DNA of 60,183 bases from an uncultured beta proteobacterium (GCA_903935355.1 CAIZRK010000044.1:1-60183); one strand, 5' to 3'; counted from the stretch's first letter, positions 27,419-36,361 are shown. Notes: a model not told the origin generated them from the sequence alone. Program-made: numbers and translations.

Positions 27419-28876
27419 GTGACGAATGATTCGCCGGTAGGAAAGCCTATTCCTATTAATGTAATTGAGGAATCTCTTTATGAGGTCCGGCGAAAGATTT
27501 ACCCACGTTCTGTAAGCGGGTTATTTGCGCGATGGCGATATATTCTAGTCATCGCCACGCAGCTACTTTTTTATGGCTTGCCTTGGATTAGCTGGAACGG
27601 TCGTCAAGCCGTTCTTTTTGATTTAATACAACGTAAGTTTTATATCTTTGGCCTTGTCTTGTGGCCACAGGATGTGATCTATCTCACACTCCTGCTCATT
27701 CTTTCTGCGCTAGCACTTTTCCTATTCACCGCGATTGCGGGGCGATTATTTTGCGGCTATGCCTGCCCACAAACGGTCTATACCGAAATCTTTATGTGGA
27801 TTGAGCGCAAGGTTGAAGGTGACCGTTTCGCCCGTATTCGTTTAGATGGTGAAGAATGGCCCTGGAGTGTTCGTAAGTGGCGCATTAAAGTCACCAAGCA
27901 TTTTCTTTGGCTTGCTATTGCCTTTTGGACGGGCTTTACTTTTATTGGTTATTTCACGCCAATTGAAACTTTGTGGGCCGCTACTATCCACTTAGCTTTA
28001 GGACCTTGGCAAACATTTTGGTTGTGCTTCTATAGCTTTGCCACCTGGGGCAATGCTGGTTTTATGCGCGAGCAAGTTTGTAAGTACATGTGTCCTTACG
28101 CACGTTTTCAAAGTGTGATGGTGGATAAAGATACTTTCTTGGTGACTTACGATAAAGTGCGTGGCGAGCCTCGAGGTAGTCGCAGCAAATCTGCTGACCA
28201 TAATTCTTTAGGTTTAGGTGATTGCGTTGACTGCAGTATCTGTGTCCAGGTCTGTCCAACGGGTATTGATATTCGTGATGGCCTGCAATATATGTGCATT
28301 GGTTGCGGTGCTTGTATTGATGCTTGTGATCAGGTGATGGAAAAAGTGGATTATCCAAAAGGCTTAATTCGTTACACCACTGAGCGGGCGATTGAGGATA
28401 AAGAAACCAATCAAAGCGCCATTCGCCATATCTTGCGCCCTCGAGTATTGATTTATATCGCGTTTATTACGGTCCTAACGACTGCATTCTTGGTGTCATT
28501 GGCGACTCGTAACCCGCTGCGTGTCGATGTCATGCGTGACCGTGGTGCCTTAGCACGAGAGGTCGATGGCGTTCGGATTGAGAATATTTATCGTATTCAG
28601 ATTATGAATGCCTCTGAAAACGCCATGAAGGTCAATATTAAGGCTTTGGGATTGGAAAATCTCAAGATCTTAAATTCTCAAGGTAAGGAAGTTGGGCAAA
28701 TTGAAGTGGCCCCTGCAAGTAATCAGTTGATACCAGTTAAAGTAAGTACTACTATTGGTCAAAATGACTCTGGTAATTACCCAATTCATTTTGATATATC
28801 TGCGGAGGAATTAACTAGTGGTAAGCCTGTTACTCGAACCCGTGATGAAAAATCAAGCTTTATTATTCCCCGCTAA
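27419..28876 (+). CDS. ccoG: Cytochrome oxidase accessory protein CcoG (FixG)
   Basis: A 485-residue membrane ferredoxin-like protein implicated in copper reduction for cbb3 assembly. Several helices flank CGYACPQTVYTEIFMWIE. Two 4Fe-4S motifs follow (CVDCSICVQVCP and CIGCGACIDACD). The C-terminal periplasmic domain is an Ig-like fold. It starts with GTG, with AAGG about ten bases upstream, directly after ccoP. Confidence 0.95.
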   Translation: MTNDSPVGKPIPINVIEESLYEVRRKIYPRSVSGLFARWRYILVIATQLLFYGLPWISWNGRQAVLFDLIQRKFYIFGLVLWPQDVIYLTLLLILSALALFLFTAIAGRLFCGYACPQTVYTEIFMWIERKVEGDRFARIRLDGEEWPWSVRKWRIKVTKHFLWLAIAFWTGFTFIGYFTPIETLWAATIHLALGPWQTFWLCFYSFATWGNAGFMREQVCKYMCPYARFQSVMVDKDTFLVTYDKVRGEPRGSRSKSADHNSLGLGDCVDCSICVQVCPTGIDIRDGLQYMCIGCGACIDACDQVMEKVDYPKGLIRYTTERAIEDKETNQSAIRHILRPRVLIYIAFITVLTTAFLVSLATRNPLRVDVMRDRGALAREVDGVRIENIYRIQIMNASENAMKVNIKALGLENLKILNSQGKEVGQIEVAPASNQLIPVKVSTTIGQNDSGNYPIHFDISAEELTSGKPVTRTRDEKSSFIIPR

Positions 28877-28906
28877 GGTGCACTGCGAAAGATGAAGAGG
28901 ATGTAT

Positions 28907-29095
28907 ATGTCAGAACAAGAAATAGTTAAACCTTGGTTTAAACAGCTATGGCCATGGCTCTTAATTAGTGGCCCCGCAATTGCCGCTATCGGTTGTGTGA
29001 TAACCATTTACCTTGCTTTAAATATGCATGCTGATAAGCCGGTTCGTGATGGTGTTTTGAAGCAGGGCCTTAAAGTAGAGCAGACCTCCAAATGA
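28907..29095 (+). CDS. ccoH: Short FixH/CcoH-like protein
   Basis: A small protein of about 62 residues with one membrane helix (PWLLISGPAIAAIGCVITIYLA) and then ADKPVRDGVLKQGLKV. This resembles the start of the FixH region, where canonical members have a DDYYKKGL-type motif. The large periplasmic domain of alphaproteobacterial FixH is missing, so this is a minimal form. ATGs at 28892, 28901 and 28907 are in frame; GAGG at 28897-28900 is best placed for 28907. It overlaps the next gene by 4 bp. Confidence 0.75.
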   Translation: MSEQEIVKPWFKQLWPWLLISGPAIAAIGCVITIYLALNMHADKPVRDGVLKQGLKVEQTSK

Positions 29096-29352
29096 AATAC
29101 CGCTTACTAATCTGGATAATGTGGCCCTCCTTTTTAGTGGCGGCCATGGCAGAGGGTTTGTTATTTAGCATAGTTCATCCGTCAGAGCTGATGTTCTTTG
29201 GCCATCACCCTAATATTTCTGATGAAGGTATTTACACTCTTGGATTTTTTATTATCTGGATTTTTTGCTCATTTTCCAGCGCGCTTACAGCTTATATTCT
29301 TCCTGGAATCAATGCAGATCCAGATAAAGGCTCAGATCGCGGCTTAATTTAA
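29092..29352 (+). CDS. Small two-helix membrane protein at the end of the cco operon
   Basis: An 86-residue protein with two hydrophobic helices (about residues 5-25 and 45-68) separated by a loop containing HHPNISDEGIYT. It is translationally coupled to the ccoH-like gene by ATGA and ends the operon, so a role in cbb3 oxidase assembly or function is suggested by position only. No family function is recognised. The convergent fnr gene ends 21 bp away. Confidence 0.7.
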   Translation: MKYRLLIWIMWPSFLVAAMAEGLLFSIVHPSELMFFGHHPNISDEGIYTLGFFIIWIFCSFSSALTAYILPGINADPDKGSDRGLI

Positions 29353-29372
29353 TTGAGCCAGCAAGGACGCCG

Positions 29373-30119
29373 TCAGTTATTTTGTGTTGTTCGATCAGGA
29401 TTTGGAACGCCTGCTAATTCGTAAAGCCCATCCATATCGATGAGTTTGAGGTGGCGCTGTTGAATCTGGATCAGACCGGACTCAGCAAAACGTGACAGCA
29501 TACGACTAACTGTTTCAATCTGGATTCCCAAATAACTGCCAATCTCCACACGGCTCATGCGTAAATCGAATTCATTATTAACATAACCGCGAGCAGCTAG
29601 GCGTTGAGATAAATTCAATAAGAAGGCAGCTAAACGCTCTTCTGCGCGCATGGATCCTAAGGAGAGAAGGTGACGCTGATCTTGAGTTATTTCACGGCTA
29701 AGGATGCGATGAAATTGATGTTGCAGTACTGGAATTTGACGGGCAAGATCTTCAAATGCTTCATAACGAATAATGCAGACCTCGCTCTCCTCAAGGGCGA
29801 TCGCATTTGACTGATAGTGCCCTTCGCCAATACCGTCTAAGCCCAGAATTTCTCCGGGAAGATGAAAGCCAATCACTTGCTGGCGCCCATCTTGGAGACC
29901 AAACTCGGTTTTTAAAGTACCAAAGCGAACGCTGTAGACTGAGCTCAAGGGGTCGCCATGACGATAGAGGTTTTCACCTTTTTGGAGGCGAACACGTTCT
30001 TTTACTAAAGTATCAATTTTGGCAACGTCACTAGGAGCCAAACCTACTGGTAGGCAAAATTGACCCAGTACGCATACTGAGCATTTGCTGTTGGGGGAGT
30101 CAGAATTAGAGTAGTTCAT
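29373..30119 (-). CDS. fnr: FNR-type oxygen-sensing transcriptional regulator
   Basis: Crp/Fnr family regulator, about 248 residues. Three cysteines near the N-terminus (C13, C16, C22: CSVCVLGQFC) and a fourth in SEVCIIRY (about C115) match the 4Fe-4S ligands of E. coli FNR. A cyclic-nucleotide-like beta-roll, the EERLAAFLLNLSQRL dimer helix and a helix-turn-helix with ETVSRMLSRF (FNR-type Glu/Ser/Arg contacts) follow. The open frame extends to a TTG at 30182, but that would place the FNR box inside the coding region, so the ATG at 30119 is preferred. It probably activates ccoNOQP and controls its own promoter. Confidence 0.93.
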   Translation of the reverse strand: MNYSNSDSPNSKCSVCVLGQFCLPVGLAPSDVAKIDTLVKERVRLQKGENLYRHGDPLSSVYSVRFGTLKTEFGLQDGRQQVIGFHLPGEILGLDGIGEGHYQSNAIALEESEVCIIRYEAFEDLARQIPVLQHQFHRILSREITQDQRHLLSLGSMRAEERLAAFLLNLSQRLAARGYVNNEFDLRMSRVEIGSYLGIQIETVSRMLSRFAESGLIQIQQRHLKLIDMDGLYELAGVPNPDRTTQNN

Positions 30120-30164
30120 ATCGGTGTGATTATGGGACAATTTTATTCTATTGGGATGATCAAT

Positions 30165-30178
30165 TTGATTTTTATCAA
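30165..30178. promoter_or_regulatory. FNR box in the fnr / SafE-like divergent promoter
   Basis: TTGAT-TTTT-ATCAA is a perfect FNR consensus in the 80-bp region between the preferred fnr start (30119) and the SafE-like gene (30200). It is centred about 52 bp before fnr and 28 bp before the other start codon, so autoregulation and control of both genes are plausible. A TAGAAT-like -10 for fnr lies at 30145-30150. Confidence 0.85.
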
Positions 30179-30199
30179 ACAAATGAGTTTGGGCGACAG

Positions 30200-30931
30200 A
30201 TGTTAACCAGTAGTTTATTACTAGCCGTCTTTTTAGGCGCCTTAGTTAGTGGCTGGCACTGTGCCCTGATGTGCGGTGGAATTGCGGCAGCTATTGAACG
30301 CCCCAATAGAGTGCATGACATCGCCATCATTCCCTTGCAGAGCAAATCCGAGCTACTCTATCTCCAATTAATCATGCACTTGGGGCGCCTAACGACCTAT
30401 ACCTTGTTGGGTGCATTGGCTGCATGGATTGGTTTGGTAGCTTGGCAACAAAATCTAGTGCCTATTCAGCGTCCCTTATTTGCACTTACTGCATTCATTC
30501 TGATTCTGATGGGAATACGCCTACTTGTTCAGGGTTCTGGCAAGCCTTTGTTAGTCGGTAAGTGGCTCGGGTCGAAAATGGCTACCTATTGGGCTAAATA
30601 CCTGGGCAATTTTGCTAGTGGCTCTAGCCGTTGGTTTAGCGGCATGTTGTGGGGCTTAGTTCCTTGTGGGCTGGTTTATAGCGTATTACCTTTGGCTTTT
30701 TTATCGGGTGACGTGCTAACGGGGGCGGCATTGATGTTGGCTTTTGGCTTGGGCACGTTACCCAATCTTTTATTAATTTCTAAATTTTCAGCTACCCTGA
30801 CTCAATTTGGTCAATATAGTTGGGTGCGTTATTTTGCTGCTGGGTTGATGTTTGCTGCTGGGATATTCGGTTTATATCGGGCCTGGTATTTACCAGAAGA
30901 CTTGTTAAGAGGTGGCTTTTGTCTTAGTTAA
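30200..30931 (+). CDS. SafE/UreH-like membrane protein of the cbb3 cluster
   Basis: A 243-residue polytopic membrane protein of the sulfite exporter TauE/SafE-like (DsbD/UreH transmembrane) group. It carries the N-terminal GWHCALMCGGIAAAI and the related GLVPCGLVYSVLPLAF, the paired Cys/Pro repeats of this fold. Such proteins are often encoded with cbb3 oxidase assembly genes and are suspected to act in metal or thiol transport. The divergent FNR box and the neighbouring cco genes support that here. The transported substrate is unknown. Confidence 0.8.
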   Translation: MLTSSLLLAVFLGALVSGWHCALMCGGIAAAIERPNRVHDIAIIPLQSKSELLYLQLIMHLGRLTTYTLLGALAAWIGLVAWQQNLVPIQRPLFALTAFILILMGIRLLVQGSGKPLLVGKWLGSKMATYWAKYLGNFASGSSRWFSGMLWGLVPCGLVYSVLPLAFLSGDVLTGAALMLAFGLGTLPNLLLISKFSATLTQFGQYSWVRYFAAGLMFAAGIFGLYRAWYLPEDLLRGGFCLS

Positions 30932-30939
30932 ATACCCAT

Positions 30940-32571
30940 TCACGGGGTTGCTGCTGCCGCTTCAATACCTTGAGATAGATCAAGATAAAAACAGTCGTTC
31001 GGAAGTAGTTCGAATAGCCCGCTACGTTGCGCAATATCGTATGGCTGATGTGCTAAACCGCAAATCATTAATTGGACATTTTTTAGCTTACATAAATGGG
31101 CTAATTCTTGAATGGTATCCATGCCAGATGAGTCAATATAAATAACATTCTTCAAATCGAGCACTAAGGTTTTACTTGGCAATTGTTTTTCTATTTTCTC
31201 AAGTAATTGGACTGCTCCAAAAAAGATTGCCCCATAAATTCGATAAGCATCAATTTTTCCTTGCTGGTTAATTAGTATTGGAAAATCTTGTGTTTGGGCA
31301 GGTTCACAACGTGACAGGCTCGAGATGCGATAGATGAAGGTAATGAAGGCAAAGAGTAAACCTACTTGTACGGCAATCGTCAGATCCAGTATTACTGTCA
31401 GAAAGAATACGCTGAGCATCGTAATGCGATAAGGAAGTCGAAATTGTTTAATGTCAAAGAATTTTCTCCACTCACCCATATTCCATGCTACATAGATGAG
31501 AATGGCAGCTAAACAGGCTAATGGAATATTTTTAGCTAGAGGAGCCCCTAACAAAATAATGACTAGCAGGGTGAGGGCATGTACTATTCCTGCAATAGGG
31601 GTGATAGCGCCACTCTGAATATTGGTAACGCTGCGGGCAATCGTGCCGGTTGCAGGCATTCCACCAAAAAAAGGTGTTACAAAGTTCGCAATGCCTTGGG
31701 CCATGAGTTCTTGATTTGAATTATGTCGATCATGAATCATGCCGTCTGCAATTCGAGCACACAAAAGAGATTCAATTGCTCCAAGTAAGGCTAATGTGAT
31801 AGCTGGGGTAATAACAAACTGAGCGGTGCTCCAGCTAATAGGAATTAAGTCAAAATGAGGAAGCCCAGAGGGAATGCCGCCAAACCGACTGCCGATAGTA
31901 TCAACTGGAAGGTCAAAGAGCGAGGTGATCATAGTGGCAATGATCATGGCCACTACCGTTCCAGGCAAATGAGTAAAGTAGCCCAGATGTTTTTGAAATA
32001 ATTTCCATAAAATAAGCAATGCTAAGCTGCCCGTTGACAGTGCAAGGGCTATGGGATTAACAGTGTCAAGCGCAACATACAAAACATCAATAGTCTGGAA
32101 AAATTCAGCTGGCATTTTTCCGGTAGTGAGTCCAAAAAATTCTTTTACCTGCGATAGACCTATCAAAAAGGCAATGCCATTGGTAAAGCCAATAATGACT
32201 GCGACAGGTATAAAGCGCACTAGGGTCCCAAGACGAAGCAGGCCCATCATAAAAAGGAAAACACCGGACATGGCTGTGGCTAGTAGTAAGTTAGCTATGC
32301 CATAACGATCAACAATGCCATACACGATGACAATGAAGGCCCCCGCAGGCCCCCCTATTTGAACTTTGCTACCACCAAGTAAAGAAATTAATCCGCCCGC
32401 AATGATCGCGGTAAAGATGCCAGCTTCAGGAGTGAGGCCACTGGCAATCGCAAAAGCCATTGCTAAAGGTAAGGCCACAATTCCAACTGTTAAACCAGCA
32501 ATCACATCCTTAGTAAACAGTCTAGGGTTATAGCCTGTGAAGGAGTTAAGTATTTTTGGATGAAAAAACAT
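30940..32571 (-). CDS. SulP family anion transporter with STAS domain
   Basis: A 543-residue SulP carrier. The membrane domain has GLTVGIVALPLAMAFAIASGL, GGPAGAFIVIV and TGTIARSVTNIQSGA, all typical. A cytoplasmic STAS domain occupies about residues 440-540 (VLDLKNVIYIDSSGMDTI). The family moves sulfate, bicarbonate or related anions; this one cannot be assigned. It converges with the SafE-like gene and follows the DUF2177 gene on the same strand. Confidence 0.92.
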   Translation of the reverse strand: MFFHPKILNSFTGYNPRLFTKDVIAGLTVGIVALPLAMAFAIASGLTPEAGIFTAIIAGGLISLLGGSKVQIGGPAGAFIVIVYGIVDRYGIANLLLATAMSGVFLFMMGLLRLGTLVRFIPVAVIIGFTNGIAFLIGLSQVKEFFGLTTGKMPAEFFQTIDVLYVALDTVNPIALALSTGSLALLILWKLFQKHLGYFTHLPGTVVAMIIATMITSLFDLPVDTIGSRFGGIPSGLPHFDLIPISWSTAQFVITPAITLALLGAIESLLCARIADGMIHDRHNSNQELMAQGIANFVTPFFGGMPATGTIARSVTNIQSGAITPIAGIVHALTLLVIILLGAPLAKNIPLACLAAILIYVAWNMGEWRKFFDIKQFRLPYRITMLSVFFLTVILDLTIAVQVGLLFAFITFIYRISSLSRCEPAQTQDFPILINQQGKIDAYRIYGAIFFGAVQLLEKIEKQLPSKTLVLDLKNVIYIDSSGMDTIQELAHLCKLKNVQLMICGLAHQPYDIAQRSGLFELLPNDCFYLDLSQGIEAAAATP

Positions 32572-32600
32572 ACGGGGAATAAATGGATTCGTTCGCTTAC

Positions 32601-33002
32601 TCAGGTCATTCGATTGCCTACCCAGTAGGCAATGCCGGCAGCAACAGCGCTAACAAAACTACCCCAAGCGATATCAATAAAAGCAAGGCGTATGGGAAAG
32701 TCTTTAATGACTGCCAGGTTCGTTAGATCATAAGTCATGTAGCAGAACAGACCAAAGAGCGCTCCATATTGCACTGCATAAATCCAAGATTGCTTAGATA
32801 GGGCGGGGATGACGACAAAAATACTAGCACCCAAGGCATACAGAAGATAAAACGCCAGCCCTGCTAATAGTTTAGGCTCACTTGCCATTAAGGACCCCAT
32901 TTCATTGCGATACAGGTTTTTTGCTACCCCTAACAGCCAAACTAAATCTATCACAACTAGTGAGAGGAGGAATGCAATGTAAGCTAAAAGATGCTTGAGC
33001 AA
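32601..33002 (-). CDS. DUF2177 family membrane protein
   Basis: A 133-residue protein with four hydrophobic helices and the DUF2177 features IDLVWLLGVAKNLYR near the N-terminus and YMTYDLTNLAVIKDFP in the third helix. Its function is unknown. It is 30 bp upstream of the SulP gene on the same strand and divergent from the universal stress gene. Confidence 0.85.
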   Translation of the reverse strand: MLKHLLAYIAFLLSLVVIDLVWLLGVAKNLYRNEMGSLMASEPKLLAGLAFYLLYALGASIFVVIPALSKQSWIYAVQYGALFGLFCYMTYDLTNLAVIKDFPIRLAFIDIAWGSFVSAVAAGIAYWVGNRMT

Positions 33003-33089
33003 TTGAGTGTCCCTTTATGCCCATATAGGCTAATAATGAGTATTATGATGGAGATGATAGGAGATTAACTCAATTTGAAGGAGGTAGGC

Positions 33090-33530
33090 ATGTTCAAGCA
33101 TTTATTGGTTCCGGTAGATGGTTCAGACGTGAGTAAAAAATCGCTCAAGAAGGTTGCCGAGTTAGCCAAAGCTGATGGCGCTTTAGTGACCTTAGTTTAT
33201 GTTTCAGACCCAATGCCACCTTTAGTGTATTCAGACAGCACGATGGGCTATGGAATCACCCAAAAAGACCATCAAAAGGTTTGTGATGCCTATGCTGCCG
33301 ATGTCTTTAAAAAAGCAGCTACTCAGTTGGGTGTAACTATTAAAGCTAAAACTGTCCATATCTCCAATGCCAATTTATCCGAAGGTATTTTAGAGGGTGC
33401 CAAAAAATCTAAAGCGGATGTCATCGTGATGGCTTCCCATAAACGCACTGGAATTAAGGGTGTTTTACTCGGGAGTGAAACACACGAGGTTATTGTTCAT
33501 TCTAAGTTACCTGTATTGGTGCTTGGTTAA
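33090..33530 (+). CDS. Universal stress protein (UspA family)
   Basis: A 146-residue UspA-fold protein beginning MFKHLLVPVDGSDVSKKS. Its C-terminal nucleotide-binding pattern is IKGVLLGSETHEVI (G-2x-G then GS), so it is probably an ATP-binding member. The ATG at 33090 has a strong GAAGGAGG ribosome site; an in-frame TTG at 33075 would lie on that site and is rejected. A perfect inverted-repeat terminator follows. Confidence 0.93.
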   Translation: MFKHLLVPVDGSDVSKKSLKKVAELAKADGALVTLVYVSDPMPPLVYSDSTMGYGITQKDHQKVCDAYAADVFKKAATQLGVTIKAKTVHISNANLSEGILEGAKKSKADVIVMASHKRTGIKGVLLGSETHEVIVHSKLPVLVLG

Positions 33531-33547
33531 TCTACCTATTACCCTAA

Positions 33548-33577
33548 AATAAAAGAGTCCATGTGGACTCTTTTATT
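33548..33577. terminator. Bidirectional terminator between usp and the M23 peptidase
   Basis: A perfect inverted repeat with 13-bp arms (AATAAAAGAGTCC / GGACTCTTTTATT) and a 4-base loop ATGT. Each strand reads a GC stem followed by T-rich sequence, so it can stop both convergent genes. Confidence 0.9.
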
Positions 33578-33589
33578 CATTTGGCAGAA

Positions 33590-35071
33590 TCAATTCTTAA
33601 TTGGGCTACCTAATAGCAAAATCTCTTTAGTTAGCAATCCGCTTTCATTGTCTCGCATAGACCATAAGTCTAGTTGCGTACGTGGTGCATAAGGATCAAC
33701 ATATACACCATCTTTTCTTAACTCAAAATGGAGGTGAGGACCAGTTGATCTTCCAGTGGATCCTACGCTGCCAATCTCAAAACCTCGCCTCACTTCATTG
33801 CCCAACTCAAGCTCAACGTTATAGCTACTCAGATGGGCATAGTAGGTATGGTAATTACCGGGGTGCTCCAAGATAATCAAATTACCAAAAGCGCCGCTGT
33901 AGCCCAGGTGAGCAACTTTCCCGGTAGCCACACTAAATACTGGAGTACCGCTTGGGGCTGCATAATCTATGCCCATATGGGTACGATATTTTTGTTTGGA
34001 TGAAGCTGGTGCCGTAGATGGTGCAGATCCTTGTTTGACGACTTTTTTGCTAGAAGTAGATGCTCGAACACTTCCTACGCCACGTGAGATACGTCTATAG
34101 CTTAAGGGATTAGTCCAAAAAGCACGTTCAATCGCCTCCCCGGTGCTAGTGAAAAATCCGCCCGGAATATCGCCGCGCTCAACCCAAAAGGCGCTCGAAA
34201 ATACCTCCGTACTTGCTGGGTCGATAATCTCAACAGCCCAAATTTGCGCCCAGCGTTCTTTATCTCCAAAGTCGACAATCATGCGCACAACACTATTCGT
34301 ATTTTCAAGAGTAGTGGTGTCTTCTGGATAAATTTGTTTAATTACTGAGTTGAGCTCCCAAACGAGTTCTACGGGAAGCTTATCGCCGACTTTACGTGGG
34401 TCATATAAAACATCCCGCAAGGGTATTTCTAGTTCAGTAAATCGTTTGGCTTCGTCTCTTAAATAATCTTGCTGAACTAAAAAACTACCCGCTGCTGAGG
34501 GAGTGAAAGTCCATATTTCTGTTTTGGCATCATGAAAGGCGCCATTCATAATGCTAAGGGAATCAAAACGATTGCGACTACCCAAAGCAAGGGCATACGG
34601 AATGCAGTCTCCTCTCATATTGTCAAAAAATCGTTTGGTTTGAGCTTTAAAAAACTCAGAAAATTGGCGGTCTTCAATTCCGATATTGGCTGGCAAATGA
34701 TCTTCATTAAAGCTGCGACGAATACAGCCATGCTGAACACGATAGTCTAGGTTACCTAGAGCATTACCGGAAAATTGCCCCTCATCTTTACGCTTAAAGA
34801 GTTCAGGATTAAGGCTCATGTTATTGGAGAACTTATTGGTAGAAGAATCCCTCAAGCCAGCCTGCTTACTGTTAGGGATGTTGGTTTTTTGCTTAACTTG
34901 CGGTGTCTTATTAGCCTTGCTTGCTTGCGTTCCTTGCGCCTTTGCACTAGAGATGAGTGAGAGACTAGGGGGTTGGATAAGACCTATTAAGGCTATTCCA
35001 ATGGCTGTTATCGCGATTCTAAAAAAGAGCGATTCGCGGCTAATATTTATTTTCACAGACCAATTATCCAA
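33590..35071 (-). CDS. M23 family metallopeptidase
   Basis: A 493-residue exported peptidoglycan endopeptidase-like protein. A signal or anchor helix (about 18-42) ends in AKAQ. A long N-terminal domain follows, and the M23 (LytM) domain occupies about residues 365-470, with HMGIDYAAPSGTPV, HTYYAHLS and GPHLHFEL carrying the zinc ligands (HxxxD and HxH). A Lys/Ser-rich linker precedes the peptidase domain. The start is uncertain: the frame opens with TTG at 35071 and a GTG at 35056 is also possible, neither with a clear ribosome site. It probably trims the cell wall. Confidence 0.88.
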   Translation of the reverse strand: MDNWSVKINISRESLFFRIAITAIGIALIGLIQPPSLSLISSAKAQGTQASKANKTPQVKQKTNIPNSKQAGLRDSSTNKFSNNMSLNPELFKRKDEGQFSGNALGNLDYRVQHGCIRRSFNEDHLPANIGIEDRQFSEFFKAQTKRFFDNMRGDCIPYALALGSRNRFDSLSIMNGAFHDAKTEIWTFTPSAAGSFLVQQDYLRDEAKRFTELEIPLRDVLYDPRKVGDKLPVELVWELNSVIKQIYPEDTTTLENTNSVVRMIVDFGDKERWAQIWAVEIIDPASTEVFSSAFWVERGDIPGGFFTSTGEAIERAFWTNPLSYRRISRGVGSVRASTSSKKVVKQGSAPSTAPASSKQKYRTHMGIDYAAPSGTPVFSVATGKVAHLGYSGAFGNLIILEHPGNYHTYYAHLSSYNVELELGNEVRRGFEIGSVGSTGRSTGPHLHFELRKDGVYVDPYAPRTQLDLWSMRDNESGLLTKEILLLGSPIKN

Positions 35072-35141
35072 TATTGTTGGGAAAAGACTTGCTATTTATG
35101 TTGTGCTGCAGCAATTGAGTCTGAATGAAAAACAAAAACAG

Positions 35142-35175
35142 AGTGCATAGCCATTAATTTTAGGGCCTATGCACT
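35142..35175. repeat. Inverted repeat in the M23 / enolase-superfamily divergent region
   Basis: AGTGCATAG at 35142-35150 and CTATGCACT at 35167-35175 are perfect 9-bp arms separated by 16 bases. No T-run follows, so an operator or cruciform is more likely than a terminator. Confidence 0.6.
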
Positions 35176-35191
35176 GTCTCATGGTATTGAA

Positions 35192-35205
35192 ATTGTAGAT
35201 ACAAT
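35192..35205. promoter_or_regulatory. Perfect palindromic operator candidate before the enolase-superfamily gene
   Basis: ATTGTA-GA-TACAAT is a perfect dyad 22 bp upstream of the start codon at 35228. It resembles the TTGT..ACAA sites bound by GntR/FCD-type regulators of sugar-acid genes. Its right arm TACAAT could itself be the -10 element, so a bound repressor would block transcription. No regulator gene is adjacent. Confidence 0.55.
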
Positions 35206-35227
35206 ATTTTTTTCTCGAGGAGTTCCC

Positions 35228-36361
35228 ATGCCCATTATTGAATCTATTTCTGTTGCAGCGGTTGCAGTTCCTTTGGATAAAGTGACATCCTTTTCTACTA
35301 GGACTGTTTCTGAGAGGCACTACTGTTTGGTTAAAGTGCGGGGTAAGGATGGTAGCGAGGGAATTGGTTTTTGTTATGTTGGAAGTGCCGGCGGTGAAAT
35401 TGCCAAAATAGCGATCCAACAGCTGTTAGCAGCAAAGCTCATTGGTCAAAATAGTCACCGTAGCGAGGGCTTGTGGATAGATATGTATAACGAATCCATC
35501 CTCCAAGGCCGAGCCGGGGTAGTAATGCGGGCTATTTCCATATTAGACATAGCCCTATGGGATTTAAATGCACGTGCTGCTGGACTGCCATTGCACCACT
35601 ATCTAGGCGCAGTAGTAGACGATCGAGTTCCAGCCTATGCTAGTGGTGGCTACTATCTTGCAGGTAAAACTCCAGCTAAGCTAGGCAAAGAAATGGAATC
35701 CTATGTAAAGCAGGGCTTTAAGGCGGTGAAGATGAAGGTGGGGCGTTTATCTCCAAAAGAAGAAGAGGCCCGCGTTAAAGCTGCTCGTAAAGCTATCGGG
35801 GACGATGTCTTATTAACCCTAGATGCCAATAATGCTTGGCGAGACTTACCTACGGCCTTGGAGTATGTCCGCCGTTTTGAGGCCTATAACCCCTACTGGA
35901 TTGAAGAACCTTTTTCTCCTGATGCGATAGATTTACATGCGGCATTGGCGCGTCAAACTAAGATCAATGTTGCAACTGGTGAAATGGAGGCGGGTCGCTG
36001 GCGCTTTAGAGAGCTGATTGACTCAGGCGGAGCAGCTATTTTGCAAGCTGATGCGGCGGTCTGTGGTGGTATTACTGAGTGGCGTCGAATAAGTGCTTAT
36101 GCTGACTTAAAAGGGGTGATTGTTTGTCCTCATTGGCTGCATGATTTACATGCACCATTAGTAGCTGCAACACCCAATGCCCGTTTCGTGGAATTCTTTT
36201 TAGATGATCAAGTATTAAATTTTCGTAGACTAATTAACCAGCAACTGACATTTAAGAATGGGGATTTAATCTTGCATCAAACTCCTGGATTAGGGTTTGA
36301 ATTTGATGAACTCGCCATTAGCAAATATGCTGGAAAAAATGCATGGACAAAAATGATCTGA
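35228..36361 (+). CDS. Mandelate racemase/muconate lactonizing enzyme family protein
   Basis: Enolase-superfamily enzyme of 377 residues that abstracts a proton next to a carboxylate with Mg2+. Every mandelate-racemase-type residue can be placed: K168 and K170 (VKMKVG), metal ligands D199 (LDANN), E226 (WIEEPF) and E252 (TGEME), and the D275 (QADAAVCGG) / H302 (CPHWLHD) dyad. It is therefore of the MR subgroup, likely a sugar-acid or hydroxy-acid dehydratase or racemase. GAGGAG at 35216-35221 sets the start. It faces the TRAP transporter genes convergently and probably acts on their substrate. Confidence 0.88.
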   Translation: MPIIESISVAAVAVPLDKVTSFSTRTVSERHYCLVKVRGKDGSEGIGFCYVGSAGGEIAKIAIQQLLAAKLIGQNSHRSEGLWIDMYNESILQGRAGVVMRAISILDIALWDLNARAAGLPLHHYLGAVVDDRVPAYASGGYYLAGKTPAKLGKEMESYVKQGFKAVKMKVGRLSPKEEEARVKAARKAIGDDVLLTLDANNAWRDLPTALEYVRRFEAYNPYWIEEPFSPDAIDLHAALARQTKINVATGEMEAGRWRFRELIDSGGAAILQADAAVCGGITEWRRISAYADLKGVIVCPHWLHDLHAPLVAATPNARFVEFFLDDQVLNFRRLINQQLTFKNGDLILHQTPGLGFEFDELAISKYAGKNAWTKMI

